Assembly: GCF_016863435.1 (NCBI RefSeq)
Contig: NZ_BOOW01000006.1
Coordinates: forward strand, 586,025 to 650,024
Source of the DNA: Sinosporangium siamense
Lineage (GTDB): Bacteria; Actinomycetota; Actinomycetes; Streptosporangiales; Streptosporangiaceae
DNA length: 64,000 nt
Direction of reading: 5' to 3'
Below the pieces are notes generated by a model. The model had not been told where the DNA came from. It made no database searches and was given only the letters and a program-made list of their open reading frames with translations. The position numbers and the translations under genes are program-made. Positions 8,213 through 15,937 of the stretch are shown in pieces. The stretch's first letter is position 1. The number at the start of each line of letters is the position of its first letter.

Positions 8213-9194
8213 GTTCGAATACCTCAGGGCCGACGAGGTGGGCCGCGCCGTGGCGACCGTGGCCGGCGATCCCGGCGCGTCCTATCTCGCCGGCGGCACG
8301 ACCCAACTCGATCTGATGAAGGACGGAGTCCTCGCCCCCGATCGGCTTGTCGACATTACCCGCCTGCCACTCGGCGGCATCGCGTGCGACGGCGACATGC
8401 TGCATGTGGGCGCGGTGACCACGATGGAGGAGCTGGCGGCCGATCGCACGGTGGCCGAACGCCTGCCGTTCCTGCGGCAGGCGCTGCTGCTCGGAGCCTC
8501 CGTACAGCTCCGGAACATGGCGACGATCGGCGGAAACCTGCTCCAGCGCACCCGCTGTCGCTACTTCCGCGACCCTGCGGTGTCCGCGTGCAACAAGCGG
8601 CTCCGCGGCTCCGGGTGCGCCGCGGTGCACGGGGCGGCCAGGATGCACGCGATCCTGGGCGCGAGCCAGCACTGCATCGCCGTGCACGCCTCCGACATGG
8701 CGGTGCCGCTCGTGGCGCTGGACGCTGTCGTGCGCCTGCTCGGCCGCCACGGGGAGCGTTCGGTCCCGCTGACGGAGTTCTACCTCCTGCCGGGCGACAC
8801 ACCGGACGTGGAGAACGTGCTCTCGCGCGGCGAGCTGATCACCGCCGTGGAGATCCCGCTCCTCGCGCCGGAGACGCGCTCCACCTATCTCAAGGTGCGC
8901 GACCGCGCCTCCTACGAGTTCGCGCTCACCTCCGCCGCGGTGGCGCTGCGGCTCGACGGCGGCGTGATCGGCGAGGCGCGGGTCGCCCTGGGCGGCGTGG
9001 GGACGGTCCCCTGGCGCGCACCCGCCGCCGAGGCCGTCCTGCGGGGAGCGCCCGCGGGCGAGGAGGCCTTCACCGCCGCGGCCGAGGCCGCCGTCGTCGA
9101 TCCGTTCACGGTGGAGGGCACCGCGTTCAAGGTCGAGCTGGCCAAACGCACCCTCGTTCGCGCCCTGCGCACTGTCACCGCGGGTGCGCCGTGA
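8205..9194 (+). CDS. Molybdenum hydroxylase FAD/4Fe-4S subunit (PaoB/YagS-like)
   Basis: 329 residues. The FAD-binding motifs of the CO-dehydrogenase medium-chain family are present: AGGTTQLDLMK near the N-terminus and NMATIGGNLLQRTRC in the middle. It has the extra insert seen in PaoB, with four Cys in the order CRYFRDP, CNKR, GSGC and QHC, which in E. coli PaoB hold a [4Fe-4S] cluster. That separates it from ordinary xanthine dehydrogenase FAD subunits. The C-terminal CODH domain follows (SYEFALTSAAVALRL). It overlaps both neighbours (8 bp before, 4 bp after), so the three proteins are likely made in equal amounts. Confidence 0.92.
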   Translation: MHEFEYLRADEVGRAVATVAGDPGASYLAGGTTQLDLMKDGVLAPDRLVDITRLPLGGIACDGDMLHVGAVTTMEELAADRTVAERLPFLRQALLLGASVQLRNMATIGGNLLQRTRCRYFRDPAVSACNKRLRGSGCAAVHGAARMHAILGASQHCIAVHASDMAVPLVALDAVVRLLGRHGERSVPLTEFYLLPGDTPDVENVLSRGELITAVEIPLLAPETRSTYLKVRDRASYEFALTSAAVALRLDGGVIGEARVALGGVGTVPWRAPAAEAVLRGAPAGEEAFTAAAEAAVVDPFTVEGTAFKVELAKRTLVRALRTVTAGAP

Positions 9195-11395
9195 CGACCG
9201 TCGAGCGCGTCCGCCTGGTCGGTGAGGGGGTCGACCGGGTCGACGGCCCGCTGAAGGCGACCGGGGCCGCGCGCTACCCCAACGACTTCAACCTCCCCGA
9301 CATGGCGCACGCCGCGCTCGTGCGCAGCACCGTGGCCGCCGGGCGCGTCAGGGGCCTCGACACCGCCGCGGCCGAGTCCTCGCCCGGCGTGCTGGCGGTC
9401 ATCACCCACAGGAACGCGCCCTCGCTCGGACACGGGCCCGACACGATCCTCTCGACCCCGCCGCCGCCCTTGCAGCACGACCGCATCCTGCACTACGGGC
9501 AGTATCTCGCCGTGGTGGTGGCGGACACTGCCGAGGAGGCTACGGCCGCCGCCCGCCGGATCAAGGTCGACTACGACGAGGCGGAGGCACTCCTCGACAT
9601 GCACGACCCGAGGGCGGAAGTGCTCGTCGACCCGTTCAAGACCGACTCCGACCGCGGCGACGCGGAGTCCGCCCTGGCTGCGGCCGAGGTGCAGTTCGAG
9701 GCGGCCTACACCACGTCCGAGAACACCAACAGCCCGCTCGGCCTCTTCACCACCGTGGCGGCCTGGGACGGCGACACCCTCACGGTCCACGACTCCACCC
9801 AGTGGCCCGGCAACGTCCGTACGGCTCTCGCCCGCGTTTTCGGCCTTCCGGAGAACGCCGTGCGGGTGCTGGCTCCGTTCGTCGGCGGCGGGTTCGGCGC
9901 GGGCCTTCGCCCGTGGCCGCACGTCGTGCTGGCGGCGCTGGCCGCGCGCACGGTGGGCAGGCCGGTCAAGCTTGTGCTGTCCCGGCCGGAGATGTTCACC
10001 GGCACCGGTCACCGTACGGCCTCTGAGCAGCGCGTCAGGATCGGCGCCACACGCGACGGGCACCTCGTCGCGCTCCACCACGAGTCCACGACGACGCTGC
10101 AGATGGAGGGAGACAACTTCGAACCGTGTGCTAGCGGCACGTCGTACGCCTACGCCTGCCCCAACCTCCGCACGCGCGACACGCAGGTCCGGCTGAACAT
10201 CACCTGGTGCAACTCGATGCGCGCGCCCGGCGAGGCGCAGGGCAACTTCGCGCTGGAGTCGGCCATGGACGAACTGGCCTACGCCCTCGGCATCGACCCG
10301 CTCGAACTGCGACTGCGCAACTACGCCGAGGAGCACCCGGGGCTCGGCCTGCCATGGTCGAGCAAGGCCCTGCGCGAGTGCTACGAGGTCGGCGCCGAGC
10401 GGTTCGGCTGGTCGCGCCGCGACCCCGAGCCCGGCTCCATGCGCGACGGCGACCAGCTGATCGGGTACGGCATGGCCGGCGTGTCCTTCTTCTGGTTCCA
10501 GCAGCCGTGCCAGGCGAGCGCGACCTTGCGCGAGGACGGCACGGCCCTGGTCCGCAGCGCCGTGACCGACATCGGCACCGGCACGTACACGGTGATGACC
10601 CAGCTCTCGGCCGAGTTGCTCGGCCTTCCCCTGTCGCGCGTCGCCTTCGAACTCGGCGACAGCGACATGCCGGAGGGGGCGCCCGCCGGTGGCTCGGGTC
10701 TGACGGCCGGCCTCGGCAGCGCCGTCCAGTCCGCCTGCCACAACCTGGTGCGGGCGTTCCTGGACATCGTGCGCCACGACCACACCTCGCCCCTCCGGGG
10801 CTGCGAGGTCGACGAGGTCGCCGTCGCCGACGGCCGGATCTTCAGGATGGGGTCGCCGGGACGCGGCGAGTCCTACACCGACCTCCTCGCCGCCCATGGT
10901 CTGCACGAGCTGACCGCCGATGGCGCCGCCACTCCCGGCACCTCCGAGGAACTCGGGATCGCGCCCGCGGGCGCCTTCGGCGCGAAGTTCGTCGAGATCC
11001 GCGTCGACCCGGAGCTCGGGACGCTCCATCTGGAAAGGGTGGTGTCGGCGATCGACGCCGGCCGGATCCTGAACGAGAAGACGGCCACCAGCCAGATCCT
11101 CGGCGGCACGGTCGGCGGCATCGGCATGGCCCTGTTCGAGGAGACCGTCACCGATCGGGACACCGGGCGCATCGCCAACGGCACCTTCGGCGACTATCTG
11201 ATTCCCGTGAACGCCGACATTCCCGACATGCAAGTGATCTTCGTCGGCCGGCCGGACAGGTTCAACCCCGTCGGCGTCAAGGGCGTCGGGGAGATCGGCC
11301 TGGTCGGCATGTCCGCTGCCATCGCCAACGCGATCCACCACGCCACAGGCCGCCGCCTCCGCTCACTGCCCCTCACGATCGACATGCTGCTATAG
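9191..11395 (+). CDS. Molybdenum hydroxylase large subunit (PaoC/YagR-like, molybdopterin-binding)
   Basis: 734 residues, xanthine oxidase superfamily. The GTG start sits in a GTGA overlap with the FAD subunit; longer readings of this frame run through the upstream gene and are false. Visible elements are the N-terminal hammerhead domain (GPLKATGAARYPNDF), the Moco-contacting VGGGFGAGLRPWP, and MRAPGEAQGNFALES. At the end, GVKGVGEIG carries the catalytic Glu. It hydroxylates aldehydes or N-heterocycles; the PaoABC likeness favours aromatic aldehydes. No PaoD/XdhC-type maturation chaperone gene lies next to it. Confidence 0.93.
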   Translation: MTTVERVRLVGEGVDRVDGPLKATGAARYPNDFNLPDMAHAALVRSTVAAGRVRGLDTAAAESSPGVLAVITHRNAPSLGHGPDTILSTPPPPLQHDRILHYGQYLAVVVADTAEEATAAARRIKVDYDEAEALLDMHDPRAEVLVDPFKTDSDRGDAESALAAAEVQFEAAYTTSENTNSPLGLFTTVAAWDGDTLTVHDSTQWPGNVRTALARVFGLPENAVRVLAPFVGGGFGAGLRPWPHVVLAALAARTVGRPVKLVLSRPEMFTGTGHRTASEQRVRIGATRDGHLVALHHESTTTLQMEGDNFEPCASGTSYAYACPNLRTRDTQVRLNITWCNSMRAPGEAQGNFALESAMDELAYALGIDPLELRLRNYAEEHPGLGLPWSSKALRECYEVGAERFGWSRRDPEPGSMRDGDQLIGYGMAGVSFFWFQQPCQASATLREDGTALVRSAVTDIGTGTYTVMTQLSAELLGLPLSRVAFELGDSDMPEGAPAGGSGLTAGLGSAVQSACHNLVRAFLDIVRHDHTSPLRGCEVDEVAVADGRIFRMGSPGRGESYTDLLAAHGLHELTADGAATPGTSEELGIAPAGAFGAKFVEIRVDPELGTLHLERVVSAIDAGRILNEKTATSQILGGTVGGIGMALFEETVTDRDTGRIANGTFGDYLIPVNADIPDMQVIFVGRPDRFNPVGVKGVGEIGLVGMSAAIANAIHHATGRRLRSLPLTIDMLL

Positions 11396-11767
11396 CGGCG
11401 GGAAGCCGGCACGGGCCCGCTCACGATCCCCCGCCGTCCGGGCCGCTTCACACACTCATGGAGGTCGGCGCGGGTCGGTCCCGCGGCGCATTCGGTGAGC
11501 GTGGAGAGCTCCATCGCCGAATCCGGCGATCCGGGTTGCCCGGCGACCGAGCTCACCAGGCGTTCAACATCAAGGCGAGTGTCTGCGGGAGATCGTTGCC
11601 CAACTCGACACGACCGAGGTAATGAAGGGGGAATCGAGGGCGGGCCGGGAGAATTCGACCAGCACCGTGAGCGCTCAGCAGACCCTGGCGCTTCGGTGGC
11701 CTCTTCTTTCCAAGGGCTTGGTTGGCCTGCGAGGGGTCAGCCCAAAGTCAGCACCGGTCCAGAGAAC
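11396..11767. other. Intergenic stretch before the tandem repeat
   Basis: About 370 bp between the oxidoreductase stop and the 110-bp repeat. Short open frames exist on both strands, but none has a ribosome binding site plus a recognisable product. I see no confident feature. Confidence 0.4.
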
Positions 11768-12058
11768 GCGGGCACCCATGTCCTCAAAACGACGACACGA
11801 CCTCAGGCCACCCATGTATCAACCGGCCAGGCGGGCGCAAGCGATAGGGGTGACCCCGCAACCGGCCCGCGCTCTCCGCGGGCACACGTGCCCTCAATAC
11901 GACAACTCGAGCCAGGTCAACCATGTATGAACCGGCCAACAAGGCGCAAGCGATGGGGGTGTGGGTGGCGAAGCCCCCACCCGCGATGCGAAGCGAGCAC
12001 TACGCGGGTGACGCCGCGAACGGCCCGCGCTCTCCGCGGGCACACGTCCCCCGCAAAG
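11768..12058. repeat. 110-bp imperfect tandem repeat, second copy with a 48-bp insertion
   Basis: Units beginning GCGGGCAC start at 11768, 11878 and 12036. Copy 1 is 110 bp, copy 2 is 158 bp, and copy 3 is cut off after about 23 bp beside the tRNA genes. Shared landmarks are CATGTAT-AACCGGCCA, GGCGCAAGCGAT and CGGCCCGCGCTCTCCGCGGGCAC. The extra 48 bp in copy 2 (about 11960-12008) contain two stems: GGGTGG/CCACCC and ACCCGCG/CGCGGGT. No long reading frame runs through. The array lies downstream of the minus-strand tRNA cluster. Confidence 0.75.
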
Positions 12059-12063
12059 GAACG

Positions 12064-12135
12064 TGGGCGATACTGGGATTGAACCAGTGACCTCTACCGT
12101 GTCAAGGTAGCGCTCTCCCACTGAGCTAATCGCCC
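12064..12135 (-). tRNA. tRNA-Val (anticodon GAC)
   Basis: A 72-nt cloverleaf reads on the minus strand: acceptor GGGCGAT/ATCGCCC, D arm GCTC/GAGC, anticodon stem CTACC/GGTAG with loop TTGACAC, and T arm ACTGG-TTCAATC-CCAGT. The discriminator is A and CCA is not encoded. It is the last gene of a Gly-Cys-Val tRNA cluster and nearly matches the tRNA-Val(CAC) at 18963 outside the anticodon arm. Confidence 0.97.
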
Positions 12136-12173
12136 TCACGAGAACCGCGAGCCGCAAGGGCCCGCAGCACCAG

Positions 12174-12244
12174 AGGTGGAGACGGGATTTGAACCCGTGT
12201 AGACGGCTTTGCAGGCCGTTGCCTCGCCTCTCGGCCACTCCACC
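12174..12244 (-). tRNA. tRNA-Cys (anticodon GCA)
   Basis: A 71-nt cloverleaf on the minus strand: acceptor GGTGGAG/CTCCACC, anticodon stem CGGCC/GCCG with loop containing TGCAAA, T arm CGGG-TTCAAAT-CCCG. The discriminator is T(U), as usual for Cys tRNA. It lies between tRNA-Gly and tRNA-Val in the cluster. Confidence 0.97.
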
Positions 12245-12276
12245 GGGCGAGGCCTCACCTCTGCAAGGCCTCTCCG

Positions 12277-12349
12277 AGCGGACGACGGGATTCGAACCCG
12301 CGACCCTCACCTTGGCAAGGTGATGCTCTACCAGCTGAGCCACGTCCGC
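12277..12349 (-). tRNA. tRNA-Gly (anticodon GCC)
   Basis: A 73-nt cloverleaf on the minus strand: acceptor GCGGACG/CGTCCGC, D arm GCTC/GAGC, anticodon stem TCACC/GGTGA with loop TTGCCAA, T arm GCGGG-TTCGAAT-CCCGT. The discriminator is T(U). It is the first gene of the minus-strand cluster; its promoter would lie in 12350-12480, shared with the divergent ammonia-lyase gene. Confidence 0.97.
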
Positions 12350-12486
12350 GTGATCGCCGGTTTCCCGGCCTCACGAAGAGAACTCTAGCGAATTTCCCGG
12401 CAACTCCCCAAACCGGAGGGGGAGCCGCCTGGAGCCAAGGGGAGGTAAGGAGCTAACATGCGGTACGGCAGTGACCCGGGAGGAAA

Positions 12487-14049
12487 GTGACACAAATGCC
12501 CGATACCGACAACGCCGTCGTGGACATCGGCCCCGAACCGCTCAGCTTCGACGAGGTGGTCAAGGTCGCCAGGTACGGCTCCGCCGTACGGTTGACCGAG
12601 GACGCGATCGCGGCCATGGCGGCCGCGCGGGGCCGGGTGGAGGAGCTGGCGGAGAGTCCGACGCCGGCCTATGGGATCTCGACCGGGTTCGGGGCGCTGG
12701 CCACGCGGCACATCGATCCGGAGTTGCGTGGCAAGCTGCAGCGGTCGCTGGTGCGTTCGCACGCGGCGGGGTCGGGGCCCGAGGTGGAGACCGAGGTGGT
12801 CAGGGCGCTGATGTTGCTGCGGTTGCGCACGTTGGCGACGGGGCACACGGGGATCCGCCCGGCGACGGCGAAGGTGCTGGCCGGGCTGCTGAACGCCGGG
12901 TTGACGCCGGTCGTGCACGAATACGGGAGCCTCGGCTGTTCGGGCGATCTGGCGCCGTTGTCGCATGTGGCGCTGACACTCATGGGTGAGGGCGTCGTCC
13001 GGGACGCCGGCGGCGAGCTGTGGGACACGGCCGAGGCGCTCAAGAGGGCGGGCATCGAGCCGGTCGAGCTGTCGGCCAAGGAGGGGCTGGCGCTGATCAA
13101 CGGCACCGACGGCATGCTCGGCATGCTGGTGCTGGCGCTCACCGACCTCACCGGGCTGCTCAAGACCGCCGATGTGACCGCGGCGATGAGCGTGGAGGCG
13201 CTGCTCGGCACCGACGCGGTGTTCGATCCGGCGCTTCAGCTTTTGAGACCGCACCCCGGCCAGGCGGCCAGTGCGGCCAACATGCGTGCGCTGCTGCGCG
13301 ACTCGGCGATCATGGCGAGCCACCGGGACGGCTCCTGTACGCGTGTCCAGGACGCCTACTCGCTGCGCTGCGCCCCGCAGGTCGCGGGGGCCGCCAGGGA
13401 CACGCTCACGCACGCGGCCACGGTGGCCGGGCGGGAGCTGGCGAGCGCGGTGGACAATCCGGTGGTGCTGCCGGACGGCCGGGTCGAGTCGAACGGCAAC
13501 TTCCACGGCGCCCCGGTCGGCTACGTGCTCGACTTCCTCGCCATCGCCGCCGCCGACGTGGCCTCGATGGCGGAGCGCCGTACCGACCGTTTCCTCGACG
13601 TGGCCCGCAGTCACGGCCTGCCGGCGTTCCTCGCCGACGATCCGGGGGTGGATTCCGGGCACATGATCGCGCAATACACGCAGGCCGCGATCGTGTCGGA
13701 ATTGAAGCGCCTGGCCGTGCCGGCGAGTGTGGACTCGATCCCGAGTTCGGCCATGCAGGAGGACCACGTGTCCATGGGCTGGTCGGCCGCGCGCAAGTTG
13801 CGCAAGGCGGTCGACGGGCTGACCCGGGTGCTCGCGATCGAGCTGCTCACGGCGGCGCGGGGGCTCGACCTGCGGGCGCCGCTGAAGGCCGCGCCGGCGA
13901 CGGCGGCGGTGGTGACGGCGCTGCGGGAGACCGTCAAGGGGCCGGGACCCGACCGGTTCCTCGCGCCGGAGATCGAGGCGGCGGTGCGCCTGGTCGCCTC
14001 AGGCGGCGCGGTGTCCGCGGCGGAGTCGGTGACGGGACCGCTGGCCTAG
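12487..14049 (+). CDS. hutH: Histidine ammonia-lyase (MIO-dependent)
   Basis: 520 residues, the usual length. The self-processing tripeptide that forms the MIO cofactor is Cys-Ser-Gly (residues 151-153, within GSLGCSGDLAPLSH) rather than the common Ala-Ser-Gly; from memory this Cys variant occurs in actinobacterial histidases. Other family motifs are YGISTGFG at 62-69, GLALINGTDGM and VQDAYSLRCAPQV. It removes ammonia from L-histidine to give urocanate. No urocanase or other hut genes are near. GTG 12487 lies 3 nt after GGGAGG while ATG 12496 lies 12 nt after it, so the start is uncertain by three codons. The pabB gene starts 20 bp downstream. Confidence 0.93.
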   Translation: MTQMPDTDNAVVDIGPEPLSFDEVVKVARYGSAVRLTEDAIAAMAAARGRVEELAESPTPAYGISTGFGALATRHIDPELRGKLQRSLVRSHAAGSGPEVETEVVRALMLLRLRTLATGHTGIRPATAKVLAGLLNAGLTPVVHEYGSLGCSGDLAPLSHVALTLMGEGVVRDAGGELWDTAEALKRAGIEPVELSAKEGLALINGTDGMLGMLVLALTDLTGLLKTADVTAAMSVEALLGTDAVFDPALQLLRPHPGQAASAANMRALLRDSAIMASHRDGSCTRVQDAYSLRCAPQVAGAARDTLTHAATVAGRELASAVDNPVVLPDGRVESNGNFHGAPVGYVLDFLAIAAADVASMAERRTDRFLDVARSHGLPAFLADDPGVDSGHMIAQYTQAAIVSELKRLAVPASVDSIPSSAMQEDHVSMGWSAARKLRKAVDGLTRVLAIELLTAARGLDLRAPLKAAPATAAVVTALRETVKGPGPDRFLAPEIEAAVRLVASGGAVSAAESVTGPLA

Positions 14050-14069
14050 GTGCCCGAAACCTGAGATAG

Positions 14070-15104
14070 GTGCTGGAAAATAGAGGGGTGTACGAGAACT
14101 TTGCCCATGTAGGAGGAGTTCTGGCCACCCGGCTCCGGGATCTCACCACGGATCTGTCCGCTTTGGATGGCCCGGGCTGGTGGGCGGTCGTGGTCGACTA
14201 CGAGGGCAAGGTGCTCTGCGCCCGTTTCGACGAGGTACGGCGTGCGCCGCTCCCGGCCCCGGCCACATCCTGGCGCGGCCCGGATCCTGCGGCGTGGCAC
14301 AGCTCGCTCGACCAGGCCGCCTACGAGCGCGGGGTCGAGACCATCCGGCGCTACATCGAGCAGGGCGAGGTCTACCAGGCCAACCTCTGCCGGGTGCTCT
14401 CGGCCACTCTGCCGGGGCGGCCGGACGCGACGGCTCTCGCCGTACGCCTGGCCGAGGGCAACCCCGCGCCGCACGCGGCGACGGTGCGGGTGCCGGGGCT
14501 GACCGTGGTGTCGGCGTCGCCGGAGCTCTATCTGTCACGGGAGGGCGACGCCGTCGAGTCCCGGCCGATCAAGGGGACCGGGGTCACGAAGGACGACCTT
14601 CTGGACAAGGACTACGCCGAGAACGTCATGATCGTCGACCTGGTCCGCAACGATCTGGGCCGGGTCGCCGAGGTCGGCACCGTGTCGGTTCCGATGTTGT
14701 GCGAGGTCGAGGAGCATCCGGGGCTTGTGCACCTGGTCTCGGCCGTCCGTGCCCGCCTCGCGCCCGGGCACGGGTGGGGTGATCTGTTCGCGGCGACATT
14801 CCCGCCAGGATCGGTGACGGGTGCGCCCAAATCATCCGCGTTGCGCATCATCGATGAGCTCGAAACGGCGCCCCGGGGGCCCTACTGTGGGGCGGTGGGT
14901 TGGGTTGACGGTGATCGGCGGCGTGCGTCCCTGGCTGTGGGGATCCGCACCTTCTGGATCGCCGGTGACGTCATACGGTTCGGCACCGGAGCGGGCATCA
15001 CGTGGGGCAGCGATCCCCGGCGGGAGTGGTTGGAAACGGAGTTGAAGGCCGCCCGGCTCATCGCGCTGGCTTCGTCGGCTCCGTCGGGAGAGGACAGAAC
15101 TTGA
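14070..15104 (+). CDS. pabB: Aminodeoxychorismate synthase component I (chorismate-binding)
   Basis: 344 residues, somewhat short because the N-terminal region is reduced; the chorismate-binding domain is complete. Key motifs are EVYQANLCRVL, SPELYLSR, PIKGT at 166-170, the Mg-binding DLVRNDLGRVAEVG from about 190, and PPGSVTGAPK. It aminates chorismate to 4-amino-4-deoxychorismate for folate. No glutaminase (PabA) gene is adjacent. The 3' end overlaps the pabC gene by 4 bp if that starts at TTG. Anthranilate synthase is an alternative, but the pairing with an aminodeoxychorismate lyase favours PabB. Confidence 0.88.
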   Translation: MLENRGVYENFAHVGGVLATRLRDLTTDLSALDGPGWWAVVVDYEGKVLCARFDEVRRAPLPAPATSWRGPDPAAWHSSLDQAAYERGVETIRRYIEQGEVYQANLCRVLSATLPGRPDATALAVRLAEGNPAPHAATVRVPGLTVVSASPELYLSREGDAVESRPIKGTGVTKDDLLDKDYAENVMIVDLVRNDLGRVAEVGTVSVPMLCEVEEHPGLVHLVSAVRARLAPGHGWGDLFAATFPPGSVTGAPKSSALRIIDELETAPRGPYCGAVGWVDGDRRRASLAVGIRTFWIAGDVIRFGTGAGITWGSDPRREWLETELKAARLIALASSAPSGEDRT

Positions 15105-15937
15105 GTGAAATGACCGTCTGGATGGACGGCAGACTGGTGGACCCGGGCAACGCCGAGATCTCGGTGTTCGATCACGGGCTGCTGGTCGGGGACGGCGTGT
15201 TCGAGACGATCAAATGCATTCGCGGGGGCACCTTCGCGCTGACCCGGCACCTGCGCAGGCTGCGGGTCTCCGCGGAGGCCATGGGGCTGCCCGAGCCCGA
15301 CCTCGACGCGATCGCCGAGGGGGTGCGGGCCTGCGTGGCGGCCGCGCCGCCGTGGCCGCTCGGCCGGGTGCGGGTGACCTATACGAGCGGGCCCGGCCCG
15401 CTCGGCTCCGCCCGGGGCAAGGGGCCCACGGCCTCCGTAGTGATCGCGGCCGAGCAGCCCCCGCTGCCCGAGACCTCCAGTGTCACGGTGGTGCCGTGGC
15501 CGCGCAACGAGCGCGGCGCGATGGCCGGGGTCAAGACCACCTCATATGGCGAAAACGTCCGCGCGCTGGCCTACGCCCACGCGAGGGGCGCCGATGAGGC
15601 GCTGTTCGGCAACACCGTGGGCGAGTTGTGCGAGGGCACCGGCAGCAACGTCTTCCTCGTACGGCAGGGCCGGCTCCTGACGCCGCCCCTGTCGTCGGGC
15701 TGCCTTGCGGGTGTGACCCGCGGGCTGGTGCTGGAGTGGTGCGACGGCGAGGAGGCCGCGCTGCCACTTGAGGCGCTGCGGGAGGCCGAGGAGGTCTTCC
15801 TGACCTCCACGACCCGCGACGTGCAGCCGGTGCGGCTGATCGACGGCGTGGCGCTGCCCGCCGTCCCGGGGCCGGTCACGGCGAAGGCGATGCAGATCTT
15901 CGCCGAGCGTGCCGCGGCCGACCCCGATCCTCAGTAG
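15101..15937 (+). CDS. pabC: Aminodeoxychorismate lyase (class IV PLP aminotransferase fold)
   Basis: About 278 residues of the class IV aminotransferase fold: VWMDGRLVDPG at the N-terminus, FDHGLLVGDGVFETI, the PLP lysine in KTTSYGENVRAL, and GELCEGTGSNVFLV for phosphate binding. It releases pyruvate from aminodeoxychorismate to give p-aminobenzoate. I chose TTG 15101, which overlaps the pabB stop (TTGA) and sits after GAGAGGAC; ATG 15110 is the alternative. A branched-chain or D-amino-acid aminotransferase role cannot be ruled out from sequence alone, but the pabB neighbour argues for PabC. The 3' end overlaps the convergent lipoprotein gene by 7 bp. Confidence 0.85.
   Translation: MSEMTVWMDGRLVDPGNAEISVFDHGLLVGDGVFETIKCIRGGTFALTRHLRRLRVSAEAMGLPEPDLDAIAEGVRACVAAAPPWPLGRVRVTYTSGPGPLGSARGKGPTASVVIAAEQPPLPETSSVTVVPWPRNERGAMAGVKTTSYGENVRALAYAHARGADEALFGNTVGELCEGTGSNVFLVRQGRLLTPPLSSGCLAGVTRGLVLEWCDGEEAALPLEALREAEEVFLTSTTRDVQPVRLIDGVALPAVPGPVTAKAMQIFAERAAADPDPQ

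Noticed and set aside
8384..9190. N-terminal extension of the hydroxylase large-subunit frame
   Set aside because: It overlaps the whole FAD subunit in another frame and has no likeness to any domain. GTG 9191 in the GTGA overlap is the proper start.
8912..11341. Long minus-strand open frame opposite the molybdenum hydroxylase large subunit
   Set aside because: The same kind of GC shadow. The plus strand shows the complete enzyme with catalytic motifs.
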